From assembly GCF_001437425.1 (NCBI RefSeq), contig NZ_JQCD01000021.1:81377-145376 (forward strand): a DNA stretch of 64,000 nt. The letters run 5' to 3'. Under the pieces are notes generated by a model. It saw nothing but the letters and a program-made list of their open reading frames with translations. It did no database searches and was not told the origin of the DNA. The stretch comes from Weissella minor (GTDB lineage: Bacteria; Bacillota; Bacilli; Lactobacillales; Lactobacillaceae). The position numbers were made by a program, and so were the translations under genes. The stretch's first letter is position 1. The number at the start of each line of letters is the position of its first letter. Positions 8,111-18,251 of the stretch are shown piece by piece.

Positions 8111-8136
8111 ATTATACAAGTTTTCTGGGGTATAAT
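8111..8136. promoter_or_regulatory. Back-to-back promoters between ywiB and the HD-domain gene
   Basis: TATAAT on the minus strand at 8111-8116 and TATAAT on the plus strand at 8131-8136 lie 14 bases apart. Their -35 regions must overlap, so the two transcripts probably interfere. Neither -35 is well conserved. Confidence 0.6.
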
Positions 8137-8166
8137 AAGGGGAAACTGCAATTTTGGAGTGTTGAT

Positions 8167-9525
8167 ATGATTAAAGAAAAAATTTTGCGAGACCCGGTGT
8201 TAAATGAAATCCATGTCTATGATCAAGTTATTTTGGATTTAATTGGCACTCCGGAGTTTCAGCGGTTACGACGCATTAAACAACTAGGCGTGACGAGTGA
8301 GGTTTTTCATGGTGCAGAACATTCACGTTTTGCACATTCGTTGGGCGTGTATGAAATTGCGCGTCGGATTGAAATGCATTTATCACTCTTTTATCCAAGT
8401 CAAACAGCTGGTGACGGTTTGTGGGATAAAGAAGAACGGCTTGTATTGTTGGCAGCAGCCCTTTTACATGATTTAGGGCATGGTGCTTATTCACATACTT
8501 TCGAACATATTTTTAAGACCGACCATGAGTCCTACACGCAAAAAATTATTCTATCACCAGATACACAAATTCATGCGGTATTGGAGCAGGTGGCACCTGA
8601 TTTTCCAGAAAAGGTCGCGCAAGTCATCGCGAAAACTTATCCTAATCCGCAAGTTGTCCAATTAATTTCCAGTCAAATCGATGCAGATCGGATGGATTAT
8701 TTACTGCGGGATGCCTATTTTACAGGTGCTTCATACGGTCATTTTGATTTAGCACGTATTATTCAAATGATCCATCCATATGAAGGTGGCATTGCTTTTG
8801 ATGATAAAGGGATGTATGCAATCGAAGATTATGTGGTGTCACGTTACCAAATGTATGTTCAGGTTTATTTTCACCCCGTTTCACGTGCGATGGAAGTGTT
8901 ATTACAGCATTTGCTGGAACGTGTGATGTATTTGTATCAGCAAAATAAGGAAAACGGTTTGCAAAATAATTTTGTTTCACCGCTCTTACAGCCGCTATTT
9001 AGAGGTGAGGTAAATCTGCAGGAGTACTTAATGGTCGATGATGCCGTTTTGCTAGCTAATATTAGTGAATGGCGGCTGAATGAGGACAGTGTGTTGGCTG
9101 ATTTAGCACATCGCTTCTTGGATCGCGTGCCACTAAAGTCGATGACCATTTCAAAACAAACCCGAGGGTTGTTACCAGAAATGCGCGCGTTAGTTGAGGC
9201 TGTGGGCTATGATCCGAACTATTACACAGCTGAAAATGATAGTTTTGATTTGCCTTATGATGATTTTGATCCAGAAGCCTTTAAGCAACGGACACAAATT
9301 GAATTACGTCAGCAAAATGGTGATTTAGTCGAATTATCACAGCGTAGTACTTTGGTTGAAGCGTTGATGGGGCGAGAATTTGGGGATGCGCGCTTATTCT
9401 TCCCACGTGAAATGTTGCAAGAACATCCAGTTGAAGATGTGATGGCACCAATCTATGCTGATTTTCAACGTTATATTGAAAATGGGCAATTGATTGAACC
9501 CAAACCAACTGATAGTGTAAAATAG
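8167..9525 (+). CDS. HD-domain dNTP triphosphohydrolase family protein (YwfO-like)
   Basis: A 452-residue soluble HD-superfamily phosphohydrolase. Metal ligands are visible as EHSRFAHSLG (H52 and onward), HDLGHGAYSH (H101/D102) and a later ISSQIDADRMDYLLRDA segment, the characteristic signature of the YwfO / EF1143 group. The Enterococcus faecalis homologue EF1143 is a dGTP-activated dNTP triphosphohydrolase, so control of dNTP pools is the likely role. TGGAG precedes the ATG at 8167. The gene is divergent from ywiB, and a Cof-type phosphatase follows after 40 bases, perhaps in the same transcript. Confidence 0.9.
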   Translation: MIKEKILRDPVLNEIHVYDQVILDLIGTPEFQRLRRIKQLGVTSEVFHGAEHSRFAHSLGVYEIARRIEMHLSLFYPSQTAGDGLWDKEERLVLLAAALLHDLGHGAYSHTFEHIFKTDHESYTQKIILSPDTQIHAVLEQVAPDFPEKVAQVIAKTYPNPQVVQLISSQIDADRMDYLLRDAYFTGASYGHFDLARIIQMIHPYEGGIAFDDKGMYAIEDYVVSRYQMYVQVYFHPVSRAMEVLLQHLLERVMYLYQQNKENGLQNNFVSPLLQPLFRGEVNLQEYLMVDDAVLLANISEWRLNEDSVLADLAHRFLDRVPLKSMTISKQTRGLLPEMRALVEAVGYDPNYYTAENDSFDLPYDDFDPEAFKQRTQIELRQQNGDLVELSQRSTLVEALMGREFGDARLFFPREMLQEHPVEDVMAPIYADFQRYIENGQLIEPKPTDSVK

Positions 9526-9565
9526 CTATAGAAACAAGCCAAAAGAAATGGCGCAAGGAGGCAAT

Positions 9566-10387
9566 ATGATTAAGCTCGTCGCAATTGATATTGATGATAC
9601 TTTAGTAAATACCAGCAAGGAAATTACCGACCAAGTGAAAGACTCACTGCACAAAGCTACTGAAGCTGGTGTAAAAATTGTGCTAACAACTGGTCGACCT
9701 GTCAAAGGAGTTCAAGCTTATTTGAAGACCCTGGGCTTAGCTGATTTAGACGACCAATATGTCATTACGTATAACGGAAGCGTTGTTGAGACGACATCTG
9801 GTCAAGTCATTGCATCACAGGAAGTTGGCTACCCAGCTTATGAAAGCATGACTCATTTTGGTCAAGAAAACTGGGGCGAAGAAGTCTTGGTACAAGCCGA
9901 AATGTTGGAAGATATTTACACAACCAATCGTGTCATCAATCCGATGGCTAGTCGTGAAAGCTACTTTATGAGTATGCCTATTCATGTGCTTGATCTTGCC
10001 GACATGCCGGCCGAAGGTAACTATGTGAAGGTTATGTTGATTGCTGAAGTTGCTAAAATTGATGAAATTCAACAAAAATTACCAAAAGAAATTGTTGATA
10101 ATTATACAATTGTTCGCTCAGACCAGTATTTCTTGGAAATTTTGAACAAGGAAGCTAGTAAGGGGAATGGTTTGCGTGCGCTAGCGGATCATCTTGGCAT
10201 TGATATGTCAGAGACGATGGCAATTGGGGACCAACAAAATGATATGTCGATGTTAGAAGCGGCTGGGTTCGGGGTTGCGATGGGTAATGCAATTCCTGAA
10301 TTGAAAGAAATTGCCGATGCTGTGACAACCACACAAGATGAACACGGTGTTGGGGTTGCAATCGACAAGTATGTGTTAGATAATTAA
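9566..10387 (+). CDS. Cof-type HAD sugar phosphatase (YidA-like)
   Basis: A haloacid dehalogenase-type phosphatase of 273 residues. Motif I is AIDIDDTL (D8 and D10), motif II lies in VLTTGRP, motif III is the Lys in NKEASKGNG, and motif IV is IGDQQNDMSML. The large insertion between motifs II and III marks the Cof/YidA (type IIB) class, which dephosphorylates sugar phosphates and related metabolites; the substrate cannot be read from sequence. The frame opens at 9548, but AAGGAGG at about 9555-9561 positions the ATG at 9566 as the start. A second relative lies at 60586. Confidence 0.9.
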   Translation: MIKLVAIDIDDTLVNTSKEITDQVKDSLHKATEAGVKIVLTTGRPVKGVQAYLKTLGLADLDDQYVITYNGSVVETTSGQVIASQEVGYPAYESMTHFGQENWGEEVLVQAEMLEDIYTTNRVINPMASRESYFMSMPIHVLDLADMPAEGNYVKVMLIAEVAKIDEIQQKLPKEIVDNYTIVRSDQYFLEILNKEASKGNGLRALADHLGIDMSETMAIGDQQNDMSMLEAAGFGVAMGNAIPELKEIADAVTTTQDEHGVGVAIDKYVLDN

Positions 10388-10476
10388 TTAGTTAGACTAG
10401 TTTATAGATGGTATACATTCGCTTTGAACTATTGTATGATTAAAAACGAATAAAAATGCGAAAGGACGTGCGTGAT

Positions 10477-11049
10477 TTGGCAATAACACAATTTGACGGT
10501 CAAAACCGTGCTGAGCTCTCAATGATTGAAGTTGCTCGTGCGATTTTGTCTGACCGTCATGAGACCATGGCGTTTTCTGATTTATTGAATGAGGTTCAAA
10601 CGTTTACTGGCAAGGCGGACGAAGAAATTCGTGCCCGTTTGGCTCAGTTCTATGCGGATTTGAACATTGACGGTTCATTTATTTCTTTGGGTGATAACAT
10701 GTGGGGACTCCGTTCATGGTATCCAATTGACTCAATTGACGAAGCCGTTCATTTGGATCTAGAAGAAGAAAAAGAGAATAAACCTAAGAAGAAGAAGCGT
10801 AAGAAGATTAACGCCTTCTTGGCTGATGTAGATGATGACGATGACGTTATTGACTACAATGATGATGATCCTGAAGATGATGACTTTGGTAACGCGGAAA
10901 CAGAAGATGCTGACGCCGAAGATGATGATTCTGAAGATACAGATGATGAAGAAGCAAAGGATCTTAATGAAGTATCAAGTGGAATCGGTGATGAAATTGG
11001 TGGGATTAAGCCCGTTGATGATGATTACGGTTCAGGAGATACTGAATAA
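10477..11049 (+). CDS. rpoE: RNA polymerase delta subunit RpoE
   Basis: The delta subunit of Gram-positive RNA polymerase, which helps recycling and promoter selectivity. The N-terminal winged-helix domain (about 1-90) contains FSDLLNEVQ and [12 protein letters not shown]; a Lys-rich patch (KKKKRKK) follows, then a long disordered tail almost entirely of Asp and Glu. The frame opens at an ATG at 10456 with no ribosome site; AAAGGA at 10461-10466 instead supports TTG at 10477 as start (190 residues, beginning M-A-I-T). The next gene, pyrG, has its own promoter right after the rpoE stop, the same order as in Bacillus and lactobacilli. Confidence 0.93.
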   Translation: MAITQFDGQNRAELSMIEVARAILSDRHETMAFSDLLNEVQTFTGKADEEIRARLAQFYADLNIDGSFISLGDNMWGLRSWYPIDSIDEAVHLDLEEEKENKPKKKKRKKINAFLADVDDDDDVIDYNDDDPEDDDFGNAETEDADAEDDDSEDTDDEEAKDLNEVSSGIGDEIGGIKPVDDDYGSGDTE

Positions 11050-11055
11050 TTAAGA

Positions 11056-11084
11056 TTGACACTTTTGGTTTAATTCTGTATTAT
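11056..11084 (+). promoter_or_regulatory. pyrG promoter
   Basis: TTGACA (11056-11061), 17-base spacer, TATTAT (11079-11084). The predicted transcript begins with GGGCTC at 11093. Confidence 0.85.
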
Positions 11085-11092
11085 TAAGTTCC

Positions 11093-12812
<1,720 letters not shown>

Positions 12813-12855
12813 AATTGACATAGTTTTGAAACAATTGTTATAATAAAGAAATGAT

Positions 12856-12890
12856 AAAAAGTCGACCTCTTTTAATCAGGCCGACTTTTT
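12856..12890 (+). terminator. Terminator of pyrG
   Basis: AAAAAGTCG (12856-12864) pairs with CGACTTTTT (12882-12890), with CCT/AGG extending the stem inside a single mismatch. Confidence 0.85.
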
Positions 12891-12956
12891 ACTATACATA
12901 GTTTAGAAATCCGTGATTGTTTACGAGAAGTTTAAGCATTTTAAAATGACTGTAAA

Positions 12957-13138
12957 TTATGCGGTCATATGCGGTAAACTATAATAAGTAAAATTTAGTT
13001 ATGAAGTGTAACTAATTAAACGCATGTGTATCGACCCTAATACAGGTGTGAACGTGCTTTGGCGTTAGTCAAAGCCAGGGGAATAATGATAATAAACTTT
13101 AGTAGAGGTCTGAGATACTCTAGTCAAGGAGAAATATT
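12957..13138 (+). promoter_or_regulatory. murA promoter and long structured leader
   Basis: TATAAT at 12980-12985 with a weak -35 (TTATGC, 12957-12962) predicts a start near 12992 and a leader of about 145 bases. It overlaps two copies of ATGCGGT 10 bases apart. The leader can form GCATGT/ACGTGC and GCTTTG/CAAAGC hairpins. No ORF of note or named riboswitch is recognised. AAGGAG lies just before the murA ATG. The rest of the 12891-12956 gap holds nothing I can support. Confidence 0.45.
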
Positions 13139-14404
13139 ATGAAGAAATTAGTCATTCATGGTGGACGTCGCCTTAGCGGTGAGGTCACAATTGGTGGTGC
13201 CAAAAATTCGACAGTGGCGTTGATTCCAGCTGCCATTTTATCTGAAGATCCAGTCCACTTTGATGGAATGCCTGACATTTTAGATGTGTATAACTTGCAA
13301 TTAATTTTGGAATCGATGAATGTTTCATCAACTTTCCAAGATGGTCAGTTAATGATTGACCCAACGCAAATCGTTGAAGCAGAATTACCATCAACAGCCA
13401 TTAAGAGTTTACGTGCTTCGTATTACTTCATGGGTTCATTGTTAGGACGTTTTGGACGTGCAACAGTGACTTTCCCAGGTGGTGATAACATTGGACCGCG
13501 CCCAATCGATCAACACATTAAAGGTTTTGAAGCATTAGGTGCAACTGTGACGGAAGCTAATGATACAATTCATATCGTTGCTGAAAATGGGCTAAAGGGT
13601 GCGCATATCTTCTTAGATATGGTATCAGTTGGTGCAACAATGAACATTATTTTAGCGGCCGTTCATGCTGAAGGTGTGACTGTGATTGAAAATGCAGCCA
13701 AAGAGCCTGAAATTATTGATTTGGCAACTTTCTTGAACAATATGGGTGCTAAAATCCGTGGCGTTGGAACGGATACAATCCGTATTACAGGTGTTGAACA
13801 CTTAGGTTCTGAAACAACCCATACTACGATTCCAGACCGTATTGAAGCTGGAACTTATTTGTCTTTGGCAGCAGCTCAAGGTGATGGCGTTTTGGTGAAG
13901 AATGTTATTCCAGAACACTTAGAAGCATTTATTTCAAAGATGATTGAAATGGGTGTTGAGTTAGATGTGCGTGAAGACAGTATTTATGTACCAAAATCAG
14001 ATAAGTTGAAGCCAATCACAATTAAGACGGCACCTTATCCTAGTTTTGCGACTGATTTGCAACAACCAATCACGCCGCTTTTGGGAACAATTCCTGGAAC
14101 AAGTGCTATTCATGAAACGATTTATCCTGAGCGTACACGTCATGTGCCTGAGCTTAATAAGCTTGGAATGGATATTTCGACTGAGGAAGAAGGCATTATC
14201 GAAATCAACCCTAGTCATGAATTGCATGGAACTGAAGTTGCCGCGGAAGAAATTCGAGCAGGTGCTTCACTTGTGATTGCTGGATTGATGGCTGATGGTG
14301 TGACTGAAGTGACCAATGCTGAACACGTTTTGCGTGGTTATGATCGACTAATTCATAAATTGACGATGTTGAATGCTGATATTCAAATTGAAGACGACTT
14401 CTAA
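13139..14404 (+). CDS. murA: UDP-GlcNAc 1-carboxyvinyltransferase (MurA) with Asp at the catalytic Cys position
   Basis: First committed step of peptidoglycan synthesis: transfer of enolpyruvate from PEP to UDP-GlcNAc, in the cytoplasm. The 421 residues and the opening [16 protein letters not shown] are typical. The active-site loop normally reads PGGC-x-IGPRP; here it reads [14 protein letters not shown], so D116 replaces the cysteine (Cys115 in E. coli numbering) that fosfomycin alkylates. The Cys-to-Asp form is active and fosfomycin-resistant in mycobacteria and chlamydiae. The gene is otherwise intact. Whether a second MurA with Cys exists elsewhere cannot be seen here. Confidence 0.95.
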   Translation: MKKLVIHGGRRLSGEVTIGGAKNSTVALIPAAILSEDPVHFDGMPDILDVYNLQLILESMNVSSTFQDGQLMIDPTQIVEAELPSTAIKSLRASYYFMGSLLGRFGRATVTFPGGDNIGPRPIDQHIKGFEALGATVTEANDTIHIVAENGLKGAHIFLDMVSVGATMNIILAAVHAEGVTVIENAAKEPEIIDLATFLNNMGAKIRGVGTDTIRITGVEHLGSETTHTTIPDRIEAGTYLSLAAAQGDGVLVKNVIPEHLEAFISKMIEMGVELDVREDSIYVPKSDKLKPITIKTAPYPSFATDLQQPITPLLGTIPGTSAIHETIYPERTRHVPELNKLGMDISTEEEGIIEINPSHELHGTEVAAEEIRAGASLVIAGLMADGVTEVTNAEHVLRGYDRLIHKLTMLNADIQIEDDF

Positions 14405-14412
14405 ATTTATAC

Positions 14413-14451
14413 AAAATAACCGATAAACCGTTTGGTTTACCGGTTATTTTT
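14413..14451 (+). terminator. Terminator of murA
   Basis: AAAATAACCG (14413-14422) pairs with CGGTTATTTT (14441-14450), and TAAACC (14424-14429) with GGTTTA (14434-14439), around loop GTTT. Confidence 0.85.
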
Positions 14452-14470
14452 AATTTAAAAGCGAATTCCC

Positions 14471-14630
14471 TTGATAAATTAGCGGTAACAAGATAGAATA
14501 GACAAGTTACATTTAGAACAGTTAACTGCCAAGGGTCGGCGCAGTACGGACACCGGATTGTGTTTAGCATGATACTTGATCAGTTAGCTACGAGACAAAA
14601 AGATGATGATAGAGACTATCATCCTGGAGG
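14471..14630 (+). promoter_or_regulatory. cshA promoter, long leader and hairpin next to the ribosome site
   Basis: TTGATA (14471-14476), 17-base spacer, TAGAAT (14494-14499). The leader is about 130 bases long. At its end GATGATAG (14605-14612) pairs perfectly with CTATCATC (14616-14623) around AGA, abutting the ribosome site TGGAGG at 14625-14630. A long leader with a start-proximal hairpin is the kind of element that can control a cold-shock helicase. Confidence 0.6.
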
Positions 14631-14637
14631 ATATATT

Positions 14638-16209
14638 TTGAAGTTTGCAGAATTAGGTCTATCAGAAGACCTCTTAACAGCCATTACAAAGCAAGGCTAC
14701 GAAGAAGCTACACCAATCCAAGAAAAGACAATTCCATTGATTTTAGATGGAAAAGACGTGATTGGACAAGCTCAAACAGGAACTGGTAAAACCGCAGCAT
14801 TTGGTTTGCCAATTTTACAAATGCTTGATGAGAATATCTCAAAGCCTCAAGCACTTGTTGTTTCACCAACTCGTGAGTTGGCGATTCAAACCCAAGACGA
14901 AATTTTCAAATTAGGACGCGACAAGCATGTACGTGTGCAAGCTGTCTTTGGTGGTGCTGATATTCGCCGTCAAATCAACGGTTTGAAGCATGGTGCACAA
15001 GTTGTTGTTGGAACACCAGGACGTCTACTTGACCACATCAACCGTGGAACAGTAGATTTGTCACATGTCCAAACACTTGTTTTGGATGAAGCTGACGAAA
15101 TGTTGAACATGGGATTCTTGGATGATATTGAATCAATCCTAAAGGCAGTGCCAGACAAGCGTCAAACATTGCTATTCTCAGCAACAATGCCAGCTGCGAT
15201 TAAGCGTATTGGGGTCCAATTCATGAAGGATCCAGTTCACGTACAAATTGAAGCTAAGGAATTGACAACTGATTTAGTTGACCAATACTACGTAAAGGTT
15301 CGTGAAAACGAAAAGTTTGATACCCTTACACGTATTTTGGACGTACAAAACCCACAATTGGCCATCATGTTTGGACGTACAAAGCGTCGTGTTGATGAAT
15401 TAACGCGTGGACTTGAGTTGCGTGGTTACAATGCTGCCGGAATTCACGGTGACTTAACCCAACAAAAGCGTTCACAAGTTTTGAAGCAATTCAAGAATGG
15501 TGAAATTAACATTTTGGTTGCAACTGATGTTGCGGCCCGTGGTTTGGACGTTTCAGGTGTTGATTACGTTTATAACTTTGATATTCCACAAGATTCAGAA
15601 TCATATGTTCACCGTATCGGCCGTACTGGTCGTGCCGGACACAATGGTACTTCAGTAACCTTTGTGACAAATGCAGAGATGGACTACTTGAAGGACATTG
15701 AAAAGTTAACTAAGAAGCGTATGCAAACTTTGAAGCCTGCTACTAAGGAAGAAGCTGTTGCTGGTCGTCTTTCACAAGCTGGTGATAAGGTTGAAAAGTT
15801 AATCAAGCAAGCTGATCCAGATTTGGCTGAAGATGAAGTAAATGCTTTGGTTGAAAAGTATGATGCGCAAACATTGGCAGCTGCATTGCTAGGATCTGTC
15901 GCTGATATTAACGAAATGGATACACCATTCTCACTATCACGCGAACGTCCACTTCCACGTAAGCGTTACGGAAATGGTGGTAACGGTGGTGGAAACCGTC
16001 GTCGCAATGGTAACGGTGGTGGATATCGTGGTGGAAACCGTAATGGTGGTGGATACCGCGGTGGAAATCGTAATGGTGGTAACGGTGGCGGACGCCGCTC
16101 AAACGATCGTGATGGACGTCGTTCATCAAACAACGGTGATCGTCGTAATGGTAACGGTGGTGGACAATCACGCCGTTCACGTGATTTCGTGATCAAAAAC
16201 AAAGATTAA
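14638..16209 (+). CDS. cshA: DEAD-box RNA helicase CshA
   Basis: An ATP-dependent RNA helicase, probably in the degradosome, ribosome assembly and cold adaptation. The Q motif lies in GYEEATPIQEKTIP, Walker A is AQTGTGKT, followed by PTRELAIQ, DEAD, SAT, and HRIGRTGR. The C-terminal tail (roughly the last 85 residues) is made of Gly, Asn and Arg repeats of the RGG type, suited to non-specific RNA binding. The frame opens at 14560, but TGGAGG at 14625-14630 points to TTG at 14638 (523 residues, beginning M-K-F-A-E-L). The Gly-rich tail is encoded by GGTGGT-type repeats that give spurious frames on the other strand. Confidence 0.95.
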   Translation: MKFAELGLSEDLLTAITKQGYEEATPIQEKTIPLILDGKDVIGQAQTGTGKTAAFGLPILQMLDENISKPQALVVSPTRELAIQTQDEIFKLGRDKHVRVQAVFGGADIRRQINGLKHGAQVVVGTPGRLLDHINRGTVDLSHVQTLVLDEADEMLNMGFLDDIESILKAVPDKRQTLLFSATMPAAIKRIGVQFMKDPVHVQIEAKELTTDLVDQYYVKVRENEKFDTLTRILDVQNPQLAIMFGRTKRRVDELTRGLELRGYNAAGIHGDLTQQKRSQVLKQFKNGEINILVATDVAARGLDVSGVDYVYNFDIPQDSESYVHRIGRTGRAGHNGTSVTFVTNAEMDYLKDIEKLTKKRMQTLKPATKEEAVAGRLSQAGDKVEKLIKQADPDLAEDEVNALVEKYDAQTLAAALLGSVADINEMDTPFSLSRERPLPRKRYGNGGNGGGNRRRNGNGGGYRGGNRNGGGYRGGNRNGGNGGGRRSNDRDGRRSSNNGDRRNGNGGGQSRRSRDFVIKNKD

Positions 16210-16212
16210 TTG

Positions 16213-16252
16213 AAAAGGCATAACCAAATTTATTTTTGGTTATGCTTTTTTT
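16213..16252 (+). terminator. Terminator of cshA
   Basis: GCATAACCAAA (16218-16228) pairs with TTTGGTTATGC (16235-16245), followed by seven T. Confidence 0.9.
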
Positions 16253-16319
16253 AAACCCAAAATTTATTGCAAGATTTAATTCTAAATAGCGTATAATAGA
16301 TAAAAATAAGGAGGCGTTT

Positions 16320-17813
16320 ATGATTATTGGTATTGGTACAGATGTACAAACCATTAGTGCCATGGCACAAACTGCTAGTCGAACGCCACGGACCATTGAT
16401 GCGATTCTAACTGAAAAAGAACGCCAAATTTTTGATCAACGTAAAGGTAAACATCAAATTGAATTTTTGGCAGGTCGTTTTTCCATTAAAGAAGCATTTA
16501 GCAAGGCTTTGGGAACAGGCATTAGTCGTGGTGTTGGCTTTTTAGATATCGAAGTATTAGTAGGGGCAAATGGTGAGCCCATTTTAACAAAGGCGCCGTT
16601 GAACGAGGGGGTTCAGGCACACCTTTCAATTTCACATACAGGGGATTTAGTACATAGTTTAGTTGTATTGGAGCAAGACATGACAAGTAATCACATGAAT
16701 CAGCCGATTGCAAAACATCGGCCAGCATGGATTGAGGTTTCAGCTGAAGCACTCAAGCATAATATTGCGTATATTAAAGCGTTAACGCAAACAAAAAAGG
16801 TTTGCGCTGTTGTTAAAGCCAATGCTTATGGGCATGGGTTAGAAGTGGTTGTACCTGTGTTACAGGCGCAAGGCGTGGATGCATTTGCTGTTGCAACCAT
16901 GGATGAAGGGATTTGGTTGCGCGACTTTGGTGTGACCCAACCCATTTTAATTTTAGGAGTAACACCAGCACATTATATTGATACGGTGGCAGAATATGAC
17001 CTAACACCAGTGGTGCCAAGTTTAGAGTGGTTAGAAAGTGCACTAAATGTATTACCACATGGTGATACATTAAAGCTGTCAGTTGCGGTTGATTCTGGTA
17101 TGGGACGCATTGGTATTCGCGATCACGCAGAATTAGCAGCGGTGGTGGCATTGATTGCAAGTCGTTCAGATTTGACTTTCGAATCAATTTGGACCCATTT
17201 TGCAACAGCGGATACAACAAATGTCGATTATTTTGAACAGCAGCTTCAAAATTGGCATGATTTGGTTGATGATCAGGCGATTCCAGAAAGTACATGGCGC
17301 CATTTAGCTAATTCAGGAACGTCATTGTGGCATGAATTACCTAGTCATGATATGATTCGTTTGGGTGCAGGTATGTATGGATTTGATCCATCACAAGGTG
17401 ACTTGCCAAATCGTGATTTAATGCCTGTGATGTCGGTGAAAGCTGAACTCGTACATGTTAAAGAAGTACCAGCTGGTAGTTCGATTTCATATGGGGCAAC
17501 CTATACCACGACAGAAAAGGAATGGATTGGGACTTTGCCGATTGGGTATGCAGATGGTTATCCACGCGCAATGCAAGGTATGACTGGATTGTTACCAGAT
17601 GGACGCCGGGTTGAAGTTATTGGTCGGATTGCGATGGATCAGTGCATGGTGCGTTTGCCAGAAGCGTTACCAGTTGGGACGGTTGTCACATTGCTGGGAC
17701 AAGTTCAAGATGAAAAAATTACATTAAATGATATGGCGACACAAGCTGGCACAATTCCATATGAAATGGCAACCAGTATGGCGCAACGTTTACCACGCCA
17801 ATTAGTTGATTAG
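16320..17813 (+). CDS. alr: Fused holo-ACP synthase / alanine racemase
   Basis: One uninterrupted frame of 497 residues joins two enzymes normally made separately. Residues 1-120 are AcpS, which attaches phosphopantetheine to acyl carrier protein: IGIGTD with D8, RFSIKEAFSKALG with E58, and an HLSISHTGD ending. Residues from about 130 are alanine racemase, which makes D-Ala for the wall: PLP lysine at about K166 (VVKANAYGHG), catalytic Tyr at about 391 (ISYGATY). No stop codon lies between them. Near the junction GGAG (16670-16673) stands 6 bases before an in-frame ATG at 16680, so a separate racemase could also be made. AcpS next to Alr is common in Firmicutes; a fusion is not. Confidence 0.93.
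   Translation: MIIGIGTDVQTISAMAQTASRTPRTIDAILTEKERQIFDQRKGKHQIEFLAGRFSIKEAFSKALGTGISRGVGFLDIEVLVGANGEPILTKAPLNEGVQAHLSISHTGDLVHSLVVLEQDMTSNHMNQPIAKHRPAWIEVSAEALKHNIAYIKALTQTKKVCAVVKANAYGHGLEVVVPVLQAQGVDAFAVATMDEGIWLRDFGVTQPILILGVTPAHYIDTVAEYDLTPVVPSLEWLESALNVLPHGDTLKLSVAVDSGMGRIGIRDHAELAAVVALIASRSDLTFESIWTHFATADTTNVDYFEQQLQNWHDLVDDQAIPESTWRHLANSGTSLWHELPSHDMIRLGAGMYGFDPSQGDLPNRDLMPVMSVKAELVHVKEVPAGSSISYGATYTTTEKEWIGTLPIGYADGYPRAMQGMTGLLPDGRRVEVIGRIAMDQCMVRLPEALPVGTVVTLLGQVQDEKITLNDMATQAGTIPYEMATSMAQRLPRQLVD
16670..16682 (+). promoter_or_regulatory. Internal ribosome site inside the acpS-alr fusion
   Basis: GGAG, six bases, ATG, in frame with both halves. Initiation here would yield a free 377-residue alanine racemase, close to the usual size. 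It looks like the former start of a separate alr gene that lost the stop codon in front of it. Confidence 0.55.
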
Positions 17814-17822
17814 GAGTTTTAG

Positions 17823-18185
17823 ATGGGAAAACATGTCGAGATAAAACGTGGTGATATTTTCTTTGCAGAATTATCACCTTTTGTCGGATCTGAGCAAGGG
17901 GGACAACGACCTGTCGTGATTGTGCAAAATGATGTTGGAAATCATCATGCACCAACCGTAATCGTGGTACCCATTACTGCTCAAATTGACAAACCAAAGT
18001 TACCAACACATGTCGGATTGCCTGCGACGATTGAAAATACAGGTATTAATAAGGATTCTGTTTTGTTGGGGGAACAGGTTCGTACGATTGATAAACGCCG
18101 TTTACAAGATAAAATCGGTGAAATTCCGCAAGCAATCATGACGGATGTTAATCAAGCATTAGTGATTAGTTTAGGTTTAGCATAA
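17823..18185 (+). CDS. mazF: MazF/EndoA-type mRNA interferase without an antitoxin gene
   Basis: A 120-residue PemK/MazF-family toxin that cleaves single-stranded RNA at short sequences. It shows the family pattern KRGDIFFAELSP, GSEQGGQRPVVIVQND and a TAQI-KLPTH segment, and resembles Bacillus EndoA (NdoA) along its whole length. In Bacillus the order is alr, antitoxin, toxin. Here only 9 bases separate the alr stop from the toxin ATG, and a terminator follows at once, so no antitoxin is encoded next to it. The catalytic Arg and Thr (RPV, PITAQ) are retained, so the toxin looks intact. Confidence 0.92.
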   Translation: MGKHVEIKRGDIFFAELSPFVGSEQGGQRPVVIVQNDVGNHHAPTVIVVPITAQIDKPKLPTHVGLPATIENTGINKDSVLLGEQVRTIDKRRLQDKIGEIPQAIMTDVNQALVISLGLA

Positions 18186-18188
18186 ATA

Positions 18189-18221
18189 AAAAGGCATTGG
18201 GGCGGTTAACCAATGCCTTTT
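18189..18221 (+). terminator. Terminator of acpS-alr-mazF
   Basis: AAAAGGCATTGG (18189-18200) pairs perfectly with CCAATGCCTTTT (18210-18221) around a 9-base loop. Confidence 0.85.
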
Positions 18222-18251
18222 CATATTTTAAAGTAAGAAAAGGAGTAACCA

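Noticed and set aside
8075-8119. Upstream ATG of the YwiB-like gene
   Set aside because: That ATG overlaps a minus-strand TATAAT promoter element, so it cannot be within the message; the start at 8074 is used.
10832-11053. Met-rich overlapping frame in rpoE
   Set aside because: It is a shifted reading of the GAT/GAA-rich acidic tail of RpoE and has no start signal.
12951-12967. WalR box upstream of murA
   Set aside because: TGTAAA is present at 12951-12956, but the second half-site five bases later does not match TGTWAH.
15966-16170. Possible DNA repeat array (CRISPR-like) at the end of cshA
   Set aside because: Repeat units are codon-phased Gly, Asn and Arg codons inside an intact frame, with no constant-length spacers.
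15908-16202. Minus-strand frames rich in His, Tyr, Arg and Pro opposite the end of cshA
   Set aside because: They are products of the GGTGGT-type repeats that encode the Gly/Asn/Arg tail of CshA; no ribosome site or family resemblance.
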